A stretch of 17,504 bases of DNA from NCBI GenBank assembly GCA_022565655.1, contig JAIUMG010000026.1, forward strand, positions 1-17,504, given 5' to 3'. The notes beneath the pieces are model-generated. The model worked only from the letters and a program-made list of their open reading frames with translations, made no database searches and was not told the DNA's origin. This document shows positions 1 through 7,211 of this stretch, one piece after another. The DNA is from Alkalimonas sp. (lineage in GTDB: Bacteria > Pseudomonadota > Gammaproteobacteria > Enterobacterales > Alteromonadaceae). Positions within the stretch are counted from its first letter, which is position 1, and each line of letters begins with the position of its first letter. Position numbers and translations under genes: made by a program.

Positions 1-1
1 A

Positions 2-265
2 CCAGGCAATAAGCCAAGCAACACCTTGATGCTACCAGAACTTTCGCCTTTCTATCTTGGAGCACTGATCGCCTTGTATGAGCATAAAGTGTTCTGCCAG
101 GGCGCTATATGGCAGATTAACTCTTTCGATCAGTGGGGCGTTGAACTGGGCAAACAACTATCTGGTCCTATCTATCAAGCCTTGCATTCAGGCCAGGAGA
201 CTCAGTTTGATAGCTCAACCAATCAACTGATTGCCACCTTAAGAGGACATCTGACCAGCAGCTAA
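2..265 (+). CDS. pgi: Glucose-6-phosphate isomerase, C-terminal fragment (cut by window edge)
   Basis: This is the last 87 codons of phosphoglucose isomerase, the cytoplasmic glycolysis/gluconeogenesis enzyme that interconverts glucose-6-phosphate and fructose-6-phosphate. The frame is open from base 2, so the first ATG visible (position 26) is an internal methionine, not the start. Diagnostic C-terminal stretches are GNKPSNTLML, LGALIALYEHKVF, and FDQWGVELGKQL followed by DSSTNQLI. The lysine in VELGKQ corresponds to the active-site lysine (Lys518 of the rabbit enzyme) implicated in sugar ring opening. The stop is TAA at 263-265. No terminator hairpin is obvious before the next gene, so read-through into the downstream small gene is possible. 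Identity is recognised from family sequence similarity; only the tail can be judged here. Confidence 0.95.
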   Translation, partial: PGNKPSNTLMLPELSPFYLGALIALYEHKVFCQGAIWQINSFDQWGVELGKQLSGPIYQALHSGQETQFDSSTNQLIATLRGHLTSS

Positions 266-368
266 ATGGCTAAAATGTCATCACACTGTCACGTTTTCGC
301 TTTATTTTTGTCGCTTGCTATGGTACATCTTTGTTGAAAATAACAACAACATCAGAGAGGCAGCTTAA

Positions 369-548
369 ATGGAAAGCTTCGAAGACTTACTGAATATGTT
401 GGAGCGACCCGCGCAGAAAACCCGTAGCACGGGTAAGCGCAAATGGCGTGAAATTGAAGCCATGAAAGAGCGACAGCGATTAAAGCGTGAATTGGCCGAC
501 ATGGATTGGACCATCGAACCAGAACTGGATGATATTGAGTTATTTTAA
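369..548 (+). CDS. DUF3545 family small protein
   Basis: A 59-residue protein beginning MESFEDLLNML and ending DDIELF. A good ribosome-binding site, GAGAGG at 355-360, lies 8 nt before the ATG. The middle is strongly basic (TGKRKWREIEAMKERQRLKREL) and the last 15 residues are acidic, giving a charge-segregated helical protein with no signal peptide, membrane segment or cysteine. The pattern KRKWREIEA.K.RQRL..EL..D matches the DUF3545 family of short gammaproteobacterial proteins, whose function is not known to me. The basic coiled segment could bind nucleic acid or a partner protein, but that is a guess. It lies 103 nt after pgi in the same direction and is closed by its own strong terminator. 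Part of that gap probably carries a promoter, but no convincing -35/-10 pair was found. Confidence 0.85.
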   Translation: MESFEDLLNMLERPAQKTRSTGKRKWREIEAMKERQRLKRELADMDWTIEPELDDIELF

Positions 549-549
549 C

Positions 550-583
550 AAAAACGCCCACATCAATTGATGTGGGCGTTTTT
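550..583. terminator. Bidirectional rho-independent terminator
   Basis: A perfect inverted repeat with 17-base arms, AAAAACGCCCACATCAA and its complement, flanked by A-rich DNA on one side and a T-run on the other. It forms a GC-containing stem with a U-tract when read from either strand. It sits 1 nt after the DUF3545 stop codon and 26 nt beyond the ung stop, so it serves both convergent genes. Confidence 0.93.
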
Positions 584-609
584 GTTACCGGCACTCTGGT
601 TGCTTTAGG

Positions 610-1287
610 TCACAGTTCAGCCGTCATAGGCAACTGCCAATTGATGGTAGCCTGTCCATGCGTCTGCAGCGCGGTATTGGCTTGACGAAAGTGGTTGCAT
701 CCCATAAAACCGCGATGCGCAGATAGTGGCGATGGGTGCGGTGCCGTCAACACCGTATGCTTGTTTACATCAATCAGTCGGGCCTTTCGCCCGGCGTTGG
801 CGCCCCATAGCATGAACACGACATGCTCAGCATGCTGACTCACCGCTGCAATCACCTGATCGGTAAACTGCTGCCACCCCAGATCACGATGTGAATTGGC
901 TTGGTTCGCTACCACCGTCAGCGCGGTGTTCAACAACAGCACTCCTTGCTTAGCCCAAGAAGTAAGACAGCCATGCGAAGGTGCCTTAAAATCATCGTAC
1001 TCCTGGGTCAGCTCTTTGTACATATTACGCAGTGACGGCGGAATTGCCACGCCAGGCCGAACCGAAAAAGCCAAACCATGAGCCTGATTCGGCCCATGAT
1101 AAGGATCCTGCCCCAGCAGCACCACTTTTAATTCAGCAAAAGGGGTTAACTTAAAGGCATTAAACACCTCGCTGTCCGCCGGATAGATCACCTGGCCAGA
1201 CGCTCTGGCCTGTTTGATCTCTGCCAAAATGCGCTGAAAGTATGGCTGCTGTTTTTCAGCGCCTATCACCTGTTGCCAATCAGGCAT
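610..1287 (-). CDS. ung: Uracil-DNA glycosylase (family 1)
   Basis: A 225-residue base-excision-repair enzyme that removes uracil from DNA, close in length to E. coli Ung (229 residues). The catalytic water-activating motif GQDPYHG is at residues 59-65, with Asp61 as the general base. The minor-groove intercalation and catalytic His motif HPSPLSAHRGF starts at His184. LLLNTALTV and VFMLWGANA also match the family core. The start codon lies inside the end of thrC: ATGCCTGA contains the ung ATG and the thrC TGA, an 8-nt overlap that implies translational coupling and co-transcription with thrABC. The protein ends at 610, close to a strong terminator shared with the convergent DUF3545 gene. Nothing in the sequence suggests loss of function. 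A DNA repair gene as the last member of a threonine operon is unusual (see findings). Confidence 0.97.
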   Translation of the reverse strand: MPDWQQVIGAEKQQPYFQRILAEIKQARASGQVIYPADSEVFNAFKLTPFAELKVVLLGQDPYHGPNQAHGLAFSVRPGVAIPPSLRNMYKELTQEYDDFKAPSHGCLTSWAKQGVLLLNTALTVVANQANSHRDLGWQQFTDQVIAAVSQHAEHVVFMLWGANAGRKARLIDVNKHTVLTAPHPSPLSAHRGFMGCNHFRQANTALQTHGQATINWQLPMTAEL

Positions 1288-2566
1288 CGGACTCTAACCC
1301 CTGAAGAACCTGAGCCAATGCAGCAAAGTCGGCGCTTATGTCAATGCTCAAACTGGTTTCCGCCTGGCATTTTGCCAAGGCTGGCGGCAATGCAATAGGA
1401 CATCCCAAAATATTCTCAACCTGCTCTTTGAACTTGGCCGGATGTGCCGTGCCAAGAAAGATACCAAACTCACCGGGTTGCAAGCTGCGTTTCAGGGCCT
1501 TATAAGCCACGGCTGCATGGGGCTCACTAACGTAGCCTTCCGCCGACAGTTGGCGCATGCCTAATTGCGTATCGTCTTCATCCACGGCCACGGCTTCTAG
1601 CTCTGCGCGCTGGATCACGCCCTGCTGCAGCAAGGCTTCGACCCGGGGCCAATTATTCGGTGAACTGATATCCATCGCATTGGATAAGGTTGCCTGCGTC
1701 AGATTGGGTTGCCAAGCACCATCACGCCAATAACGAGGCACCGTATCATTGATGTTGGTGGCCGCGACCATTCGTTTAAAAGGCAAGCCCATGGCCTTGG
1801 CGATTAAACCGGCGGTGACATTACCAAAGTTACCACTTGGTACCGCAAACACCACATCACGGCGGCGTTCAACCGGCACCTGTGCCATGGCTTCAAAGTA
1901 ATAACAAACCTGAGCCAGCAAACGGCTGATATTGATTGAGTTGGCCGAATTAATATTCAACTGCTTCACCAATGCCTGGTTGTCGAATACTTGCTTCACT
2001 AACGCCTGACACTGGTCAAAGTCGCCTTCCACGGCCAAGGTCGTGATGTTCTCTCCTAACGTCGAAAACAGCTTTTCCTGCAAGCTGCTGATTTTCCCTT
2101 TAGGGTAGAGGATAACCACCTGAACACCTGGTTGGCGATAAAAAGCCTGCGCAACCGCAGCTCCGGTATCACCTGAAGTGGCCGTCACAATGGTCACCCG
2201 CTCTTGCTGTTGAGCTTTGGCCAATGCTTGCGCCATAAAGCGGGCACCAAAGTCTTTAAACGCCAGCGTCGGGCCATGAAACAGCTCCAGACAATGCAGA
2301 TCGTCTTTGACCTGCTGCAACGGAGCCGGGAAGGTAAACGCCTGCTCAACCATCTGCTTAATTTGCTCGACAGACAGCTCATCGCCAAACAACGCCTGCA
2401 TAATAGCGATGCTTCTTTCAACCAGTGGTAGCTGCAATAAAGCATCGCAATCCAACTGTGGCCACCGGGTGGGGAAAAATAAGCCTTGTTGCTGGCCCAA
2501 ACCCGTTCGCACCGCTTCAAGAAATTGTACTTGTTCCTCAGGAACTTTTAAATTAACTAACTGCAT
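1280..2566 (-). CDS. thrC: Threonine synthase
   Basis: A PLP enzyme converting O-phosphohomoserine to threonine, the final step of the pathway. The PLP-binding lysine lies in HGPTLAFKDFGARF (about residue 104 from the chosen start). Other family blocks are TATSGDTGAAVA, SANSINISRLLAQ, VPSGNFGN, ATNINDTVPR, LSNAMDISSPNNWPR and LGTAHPAKFKE. An upstream in-frame ATG exists at 2575 (MKTMQLVN). The ATG at 2566 is preferred because AAGGA (2575-2579) is 8 nt before it but abuts the earlier ATG, and because MQLVNLK aligns with the N-terminus of E. coli ThrC (MKLYNLK). The resulting 428 residues equals the E. coli length. The start lies inside the thrB coding region (14-nt overlap), and the stop overlaps the ung start by 8 nt. 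Confidence 0.97.
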   Translation of the reverse strand: MQLVNLKVPEEQVQFLEAVRTGLGQQQGLFFPTRWPQLDCDALLQLPLVERSIAIMQALFGDELSVEQIKQMVEQAFTFPAPLQQVKDDLHCLELFHGPTLAFKDFGARFMAQALAKAQQQERVTIVTATSGDTGAAVAQAFYRQPGVQVVILYPKGKISSLQEKLFSTLGENITTLAVEGDFDQCQALVKQVFDNQALVKQLNINSANSINISRLLAQVCYYFEAMAQVPVERRRDVVFAVPSGNFGNVTAGLIAKAMGLPFKRMVAATNINDTVPRYWRDGAWQPNLTQATLSNAMDISSPNNWPRVEALLQQGVIQRAELEAVAVDEDDTQLGMRQLSAEGYVSEPHAAVAYKALKRSLQPGEFGIFLGTAHPAKFKEQVENILGCPIALPPALAKCQAETSLSIDISADFAALAQVLQGLESDA

Positions 2567-3509
2567 GGTTTTCATCCTTCAGCACCTGCGCGCCATTAGG
2601 GGATAATCGACAAATATGGGTCATGGCATCCTGATTTTTGCCATAATGAGACACTAAATACTGAGCAGCTGCAGCGGCCTGAGCATCGGTCTGACACAAA
2701 GCAAATACCGTCGGTCCAGCCCCAGAAATACCGACATGAGCCACACCCAACTCGGCTAACGCCTGGCGAATAACGGGCAATTCTGGCATCAGTAATGTCC
2801 GAGCTGGCTCTGCCACCACATCCTGCAATGCGGCTAAAGCATCCGCCTCATCCTCGGCATAAAGCGCTGAGACAAAACGGCTTAAACCAGCTGCAAACTG
2901 AATACTGGTTGTTAAATCCAATTGCGCCGGGATCGCTGCTCTGGCCGCTTTGGTCGATAAGACAGTACCAGGATAGCTTAATACCACTCGCCAATGGTCA
3001 AACCAGGGCAGTGTCCGACATAAAGCATCGCTGCCCGGCACCATTAACTGCAAGCCACCTAAGTAGGATGGTGCCACATTATCGTAATGCACAGAGCCAC
3101 TGACACCGCCTTCAGCTTCTGCCATCAATTGCAGCAAGGCTTGCTGGCTGAGTGGCTGACCAAAGTAATGGTTAAAAGCATAACATGCCACCACGATAGA
3201 ACAAGCACTGGAGCCAAGGCCGCTTCCTACGGGTAATGCCTTGTGCAGGTGCAGTTCCAGTCCGGGTAACGAGCGTCCGATCCGTTGTTGAAACAACTGA
3301 TAGCATCGCAGCACCAGATTATCGCTGGTCTCATCCGGTAACTGATGTCGATACCGACCACTGATGGTCAGAGTCGTGTTTGCTTGTTCAGCCCGAATCT
3401 CCAGTTGATCCCCCAGCAAAGCGCCGTCAATCGGTGTAAACGCCGCCCCTAGTAAATCAAAACCAACGCTGAAATTCCCTGTCGATGCGGGTGCAAAATA
3501 AGTTGCCAT
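2553..3509 (-). CDS. thrB: Homoserine kinase (GHMP family)
   Basis: A 318-residue cytoplasmic kinase that phosphorylates homoserine with ATP to O-phosphohomoserine. The GHMP ATP-binding motif PVGSGLGSSACS is at residues 93-104. Typical ThrB segments are FSVGFDLLGAAFTPIDGALLGD near the N-terminus, SGSVHYDNVAPSYLGGLQLM in the middle, and GISGAGPTVFALC near the C-terminus. E. coli ThrB has 310 residues. The gene begins 6 nt after the thrA stop. Its Shine-Dalgarno AGGAGG (3521-3526) lies in the last thrA codons, 11 nt from the ATG, and the 3' end overlaps thrC. These spacings fit one polycistronic thrABC message with coupled translation. Confidence 0.97.
   Translation of the reverse strand: MATYFAPASTGNFSVGFDLLGAAFTPIDGALLGDQLEIRAEQANTTLTISGRYRHQLPDETSDNLVLRCYQLFQQRIGRSLPGLELHLHKALPVGSGLGSSACSIVVACYAFNHYFGQPLSQQALLQLMAEAEGGVSGSVHYDNVAPSYLGGLQLMVPGSDALCRTLPWFDHWRVVLSYPGTVLSTKAARAAIPAQLDLTTSIQFAAGLSRFVSALYAEDEADALAALQDVVAEPARTLLMPELPVIRQALAELGVAHVGISGAGPTVFALCQTDAQAAAAAQYLVSHYGKNQDAMTHICRLSPNGAQVLKDENHAVS
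2575..2579 (-). promoter_or_regulatory. thrC ribosome-binding site that decides the start
   Basis: AAGGA on the - strand inside the 3' end of thrB. It is 8 nt before the ATG at 2566, the usual distance. It overlaps the A of the earlier in-frame ATG at 2575, so that codon is a poor start. Confidence 0.65.
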
Positions 3510-3515
3510 CGTCTG

Positions 3516-5975
3516 TTAAACCTCCTGTTGCCAGGATAAGGTTCGCAACACATCGCTGAATACACCTGCGGAAGTCACCGCGGCGCCCGCCCCATACCCT
3601 CTTAACACAAAAGGGATCGGTTGATAATAACGGCTGTGGATCGCCAGCGCATTTTCGCCATCTTTGACTTTAGCCAACGGATGAGCCGGATCCAATGCTT
3701 TAATCGCTACCTGGCATTGACCATCACGGATTTCACCGATGTAACGTAACACTTTCCCTTCAGCCTCAGCGGCCTCAACACGCTTAGCAAAGCTGGCGTC
3801 GGCTTGCGGCAACCGGGTCAGAAAATCATCAATGCTGCCACTGGCATCAAAGTCTGCCGGTAACACGGACTCAACCCGAACCTGATCAAGCTCCAGTTCC
3901 AGGCCTGACTCACGAGCCATGATCAGTAACTTTCGCGCCACGTCCATGCCAGATAAATCATCGCGTGGATCCGGCTCGGTAAAGCCCATCGCTTTAGCTT
4001 TTAACGTCACTTCAGACAAACTCATGCCTTGTTCCAGCATGCCAAAAATATAGGATAACGAGCCGGATAAAATCCCTTCAAAAGCTAACAGCTCATCGCC
4101 TGCATTCAGCAAGCCCTGCAAGGTATCGATCACGGGCAAACCCGCCCCGACGGTGGTCTCGTACAAGAACCGCCGACGGTGTTGTTGCGCAGTCTGACGT
4201 AACTGGCGATAGTACGCCATGCTGGCGGTGTTGGCTTTCTTGTTCGGCGTCACCACATGGAAGCCTGCCGCCAGGAAATCAGCATACTGCGATGCGACGG
4301 CCTCAGAGCTGGTGCAATCCACCAGCACCGGATTGATTAAATGCTGTTGCTGTACAAACTGATTCAGGGTATTTAAAGAAAAAGACTTTTGGCTCTCACG
4401 GAGCTGCTGCTGCCAATTTCCGAGATCAACCCCTTCTGGTTGCAGCAACAACTGCTTGCTATTCGCGATGCCATAGACTTTCAACTTGACATGGCGCTGC
4501 TGCAAAAAGCCTTGCTGTCGCTCTATCTGGGCCAGCAGCTCAGCACCAACCACCCCACAGCCCACGACAAATACATCGATACTTGGCACATGGCTAAAGA
4601 AGTTTTCATGACACACTTTCACCGCATCCTGACAAGCAGACTGGGCAACGACAGCTGAGATTGAGCGCTCACTGCTATCTTGTGCAATCGCCACCACATT
4701 GACTCGCGCCTGTGCCAACGAAGCAAAAAACTTGGCGGCCACTCCACGATGCTGACGCATCCCATCACCAACCAGGCTGACAATAGCCATGTCGGCCGAG
4801 ATATCCAGTGGACGCAACAAATTGCCTTTTAACTCCAGTTCAAACTCGGACTCCAGCGCTTTTTTGGCTGCCGTTAAATGCACCTGAGGCACACAAAAGC
4901 TAATACTGAACTCTGACGAAGACTGCGTAATCAGATTCACTGAAATCTGGGCACGGGCCATGGTGGCAAAAACCCGGCTTGCCATCCCCACCACACCTTT
5001 CAAGCCAGGGCCAGAGACCGTGATTAGCGCCAGATGTTGCAGGCTAGAGATGCCTTTCACCAACGAATCACCATCCCCTTCAGCAGCAATGCAGGTCCCG
5101 GCTGCTTTAGGATTCAACGTGTTTTTGATGTAACAGGGGATGGCAAATCTAGCCAAGGGGCCAATGGTTTTTGGATGCAATACCTTGGCACCAAAATAAG
5201 ACAGCTCCATAGCTTCATCGTACGATAACCGCTCAATCAGCTGCGTTTGTTTTACCTGGCGGGGATCCGCACTAAAGACACCATCCACATCGGTCCAGAT
5301 TTCACAGGATTCAGCCTGAATGCTTGCAGCTGCAATGGCCGCAGAATAGTCAGAGCCGTTACGCCCCAACAAGCAAACCTCTCCCTGAGCATTGCTGGAG
5401 ACAAAGCCTGCCAGCAGATACACCTGGGCAGGCTGGCTGGCCAGAGCTGCTTTTAGTGCTGTTTCAGAGCCCGCAATATCAGCCGTTGCATTCAGGTAAT
5501 CCCCCTCGCTGCGGATGCACTGAGCCGCTGAGAGCAAGGCCACAGAAATTGATTGTGCCTGCAGCAGAGCTTGCATCAGCGTCACACTAAACTGTTCACC
5601 CAAGCCCAACAACTGCGCTTTGATATGATCGGGGCAATGCTTTAACAACTGCACCCCTTGCAAGCGCTGCTGCAACAAGGTCATTTGCTGTTCGATCAGC
5701 AAGCGGGCTGGCTCAAGCAGTTTACCATCAACAATGGCTTCAGCATCCGCCAATAATTGCTGATAGCGCTGTTGCAAGCTGTCCAGCAAGTCCTGGTACT
5801 CAGCTCCCATATAAGCTAAATCTGTCAACTCCACCAGTAAATTGGTGACTCCCTGAGGGGCTGATAACACCAGACAAAGATCCGATTCCGAGGCTGTGTC
5901 TGCGACAATGGCGGCTACATCCTGAAAGCGTGCAACCGACGCTAGTGACGATCCCCCAAATTTTAGCACTCGCAT
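3516..5975 (-). CDS. thrA: Bifunctional aspartokinase / homoserine dehydrogenase I
   Basis: An 819-residue fusion enzyme (E. coli ThrA has 820) catalysing the first and third steps from aspartate to homoserine. The N-terminal aspartokinase domain (about 1-290) begins MRVLKFGGSS and contains GRNGSDYSA near 204 and WTDVDGVFSADPR near 227. Two ACT regulatory regions follow (about 310-455), including SVNLITQSSSE and VNVVAIAQDSSE. In E. coli these mediate threonine feedback inhibition. The homoserine dehydrogenase domain (about 465-819) opens with a Rossmann fold, FVVGCGVVGAE (469-479). It carries ETTVGAGLP (606-614) and EPDPRDDLSGMDVARK (667-682), including Asp678 and Lys682, which match catalytic residues of the family. 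The ATG at 5975 has AGGAGT (5981-5986) 5 nt upstream. Expression is probably set by the attenuator at 6069-6183. Confidence 0.98.
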   Translation of the reverse strand: MRVLKFGGSSLASVARFQDVAAIVADTASESDLCLVLSAPQGVTNLLVELTDLAYMGAEYQDLLDSLQQRYQQLLADAEAIVDGKLLEPARLLIEQQMTLLQQRLQGVQLLKHCPDHIKAQLLGLGEQFSVTLMQALLQAQSISVALLSAAQCIRSEGDYLNATADIAGSETALKAALASQPAQVYLLAGFVSSNAQGEVCLLGRNGSDYSAAIAAASIQAESCEIWTDVDGVFSADPRQVKQTQLIERLSYDEAMELSYFGAKVLHPKTIGPLARFAIPCYIKNTLNPKAAGTCIAAEGDGDSLVKGISSLQHLALITVSGPGLKGVVGMASRVFATMARAQISVNLITQSSSEFSISFCVPQVHLTAAKKALESEFELELKGNLLRPLDISADMAIVSLVGDGMRQHRGVAAKFFASLAQARVNVVAIAQDSSERSISAVVAQSACQDAVKVCHENFFSHVPSIDVFVVGCGVVGAELLAQIERQQGFLQQRHVKLKVYGIANSKQLLLQPEGVDLGNWQQQLRESQKSFSLNTLNQFVQQQHLINPVLVDCTSSEAVASQYADFLAAGFHVVTPNKKANTASMAYYRQLRQTAQQHRRRFLYETTVGAGLPVIDTLQGLLNAGDELLAFEGILSGSLSYIFGMLEQGMSLSEVTLKAKAMGFTEPDPRDDLSGMDVARKLLIMARESGLELELDQVRVESVLPADFDASGSIDDFLTRLPQADASFAKRVEAAEAEGKVLRYIGEIRDGQCQVAIKALDPAHPLAKVKDGENALAIHSRYYQPIPFVLRGYGAGAAVTSAGVFSDVLRTLSWQQEV
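3521..3526 (-). promoter_or_regulatory. thrB ribosome-binding site inside thrA
   Basis: The - strand reads AGGAGG across the Gln-Glu-Val codons at the end of thrA, 11 nt before the thrB ATG. Ribosomes ending thrA translation pass straight over it, which supports coupled translation of thrB. Confidence 0.75.
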
Positions 5976-6068
5976 GTTTTACTCCTGAATTCATTCAACG
6001 TGTTTGCGATATATACTCGAGTATTGTTATCGGACCTGGTTGGGTCATAGGGTCTAATGCCCTTTAAC
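5976..6068 (-). other. Leader between attenuator and thrA
   Basis: These 93 nt hold the thrA Shine-Dalgarno AGGAGT (5981-5986) and a perfect 12-base palindrome, ATACTCGAGTAT (6013-6024), of unknown meaning. No further reading frame or terminator is seen. Confidence 0.5.
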
Positions 6069-6101
6069 AAAAAACCCGTGACGGATGAGGTCACGGGTTT
6101 T
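6069..6101 (-). terminator. thr operon attenuator terminator
   Basis: A perfect 12-bp stem, AAAACCCGTGAC (6090-6101) with GTCACGGGTTTT (6071-6082), a 7-nt loop and a run of six Ts on the - strand ending at 6069. It lies between the Thr/Ile-rich leader peptide and thrA, so it is an attenuator rather than an end-of-operon terminator. Confidence 0.92.
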
Positions 6102-6145
6102 CAGATGACAATGCACCACCGACCTCCTACCCCGATAGGGTGGTG
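6087..6145 (-). promoter_or_regulatory. thr attenuator: pause hairpin and candidate antiterminator
   Basis: Two alternative pairings can be read on the - strand. The pause hairpin joins CACCACC (6139-6145, within the Thr codons of thrL) to GGTGGTG (6114-6120). The candidate antiterminator joins GAGGTC (6121-6126), which lies in the loop between those arms, to GACCTC (6087-6092). The latter includes the tip of the 5' arm of the terminator, so antiterminator and terminator cannot both be fully formed. A ribosome stalled on the Thr codons would mask the pause-hairpin arm and free the rest. The pairings were found by eye, without folding energies. Confidence 0.7.
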
Positions 6146-6183
6146 GTAATAATCGTGATGGTGAGTGTCAGAATTTTTTTCAT
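6127..6183 (-). CDS. thrL: thr operon leader peptide
   Basis: An 18-codon reading frame, MKKILTLTITIITTTLSG, with six Thr and four Ile codons, including the run ITIITTT. It ends in TAG at 6127-6129, 26 nt before an intrinsic terminator and about 150 nt upstream of thrA. This is the arrangement of the E. coli thr attenuator, in which stalling of the ribosome on Thr/Ile codons when charged tRNAs are scarce prevents terminator formation. No good Shine-Dalgarno lies before the ATG. An in-frame ATG nine bases upstream (6192) would add Met-Ala-Pro and also lacks one. The peptide itself probably has no function apart from its translation. It is too short for routine gene callers, but its position and composition make the call strong. 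Confidence 0.9.
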   Translation of the reverse strand: MKKILTLTITIITTTLSG

Positions 6184-6190
6184 AGGCGCC

Positions 6191-6220
6191 ATAATGCACG
6201 GACTTATAGACGTCTGTCAA
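6191..6220 (-). promoter_or_regulatory. Probable thr operon promoter
   Basis: A perfect -35 box TTGACA (6215-6220) is followed after 18 nt by CATTAT (6191-6196), which matches four of six -10 positions. An 8-base palindrome, AGACGTCT (6207-6214), fills part of the spacer. With normal spacing transcription would begin near 6184, right at the thrL start codon, so either the leader is almost leaderless or the real -10 differs. TATAAG (6203-6208) is too close to this -35 to pair with it. Confidence 0.5.
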
Positions 6221-6236
6221 TAGTTAATAGCCAATC

Positions 6237-7211
6237 TTATGAATTTACTTTTTGCAGATAGTCTTGCAGCTGCTCATGGTATTTTGTACTTCGGTTGCGC
6301 CCTTGCCGCTTTGAGACATACAAAGCGATATCAGCACATTGCAGTAGATCGTGTGCATCTTTGTGCCGATGGGTATTCAGTTCAGCAACCCCTAAGCTGA
6401 TGGTGGCTCGTATATGCCGTTGATTAAACAGCAGCTCATGTTCTGCCACGGCTTTACATACTCGTTCAGCGACCTCCGATGCACCTTGCAATGCCGTATT
6501 TGGTAAAATGATACCAAACTCTTCGCCACCATAGCGTCCAAGATAATCCGACTCGCGCAGCAAGCTCTGAATAAAGCTGGCCAACTCAATCAACACAAAG
6601 TCACCGCCCAGATGCCCATAATCATCATTAAGCTGCTTGAATTTATCCAAATCAAACAGGATCAAGGATAACGGTTGATGGTAGCGCTTGGCCCTTAGCA
6701 TTTCAGTTTGCAACAACTCTTCCCAATGCGCCCGGTTCAATACTTTGGTCAAACCATCCAGTCGGTTGGCTTGCTGGAGCGCTTGCATATTTTGCTGCAG
6801 TTCTTGCTGATAAATGCTGACATCGGTTGCATCTTCAATCAATAAACAGACAAAGGTTTCTTTTGTTTTAGGATGCTGCAAAGGCAACATGGTGCAGTTT
6901 TGCATCATGTAATCCGTGCCGCCACTGACCGGGCGAAGATGTGGCAGTTTCACGATATAAGGCCGCTGTTCCCATGAACTGAACGTGGGTGCATTCAAGG
7001 CAACGACACTATCCAGCTTGCGAGTTAACCACGCCTCTGGCAAATCGGTAAACACATCAAACACACAGCGATCGCGCACTTCTACCAGAGGAACGCCCAG
7101 TCGTCGCTCAATAAACTGATTGTAGTAGCTGATGGTGTAGTCCGTTGTCAGCACCAAGACACCACTATTCAGCTGATTAAGGATGGGTAAAGCCAACCAA
7201 TGTGCATCCAT
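6237..7211 (-). CDS. PAS-GGDEF diguanylate cyclase
   Basis: A 324-residue cytoplasmic protein predicted to make the second messenger c-di-GMP from GTP. The N-terminal part (about 8-130) resembles a PAS sensory domain (NQLNSGVLVLTTDYTISYYNQ; later FVCLLIEDATDVS). It is followed by a coiled linker (132-150) and a GGDEF domain (150-315). The active-site loop is GGEEF (228-232). The metal-binding segment is FDLDKFKQLNDDYGH (186-200). An inhibitory I-site RESD (219-222) lies five residues before GGEEF, so product feedback inhibition is expected. The start at 7211 is preferred over an upstream in-frame ATG at 7292 because AGGAG precedes it closely and its A is shared with the stop codon of the upstream gene (TGATG). 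It is last in a CheY-CheC-cyclase operon. No transmembrane segment is present. Confidence 0.93.
   Translation of the reverse strand: MDAHWLALPILNQLNSGVLVLTTDYTISYYNQFIERRLGVPLVEVRDRCVFDVFTDLPEAWLTRKLDSVVALNAPTFSSWEQRPYIVKLPHLRPVSGGTDYMMQNCTMLPLQHPKTKETFVCLLIEDATDVSIYQQELQQNMQALQQANRLDGLTKVLNRAHWEELLQTEMLRAKRYHQPLSLILFDLDKFKQLNDDYGHLGGDFVLIELASFIQSLLRESDYLGRYGGEEFGIILPNTALQGASEVAERVCKAVAEHELLFNQRHIRATISLGVAELNTHRHKDAHDLLQCADIALYVSKRQGRNRSTKYHEQLQDYLQKVNS

Noticed and set aside
352..594. 80-codon open frame on the - strand antisense to the DUF3545 gene
   Set aside because: It runs antisense across the DUF3545 gene and its terminator, and its translation resembles no known protein. The + strand gene has a ribosome-binding site and family match.
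2194..2606. Several open frames on both strands within thrC and the thrB end
   Set aside because: They are alternative frames of thrB/thrC with arginine/serine/cysteine-rich translations and no family resemblance.
4389..5590. Open frames on the + strand opposite thrA
   Set aside because: Shadows of the thrA reading frame, which is continuous and matches the family over its full length.
3516..5975. Possible frameshift or artificial fusion, because one frame encodes two enzymes
   Set aside because: The aspartokinase-homoserine dehydrogenase fusion is the normal ThrA architecture, and the length matches E. coli within one residue.
6203..6208. TATAAG as the -10 box of the thr promoter
   Set aside because: It lies only 6 nt from TTGACA and no acceptable -35 is found 16-18 nt upstream of it.
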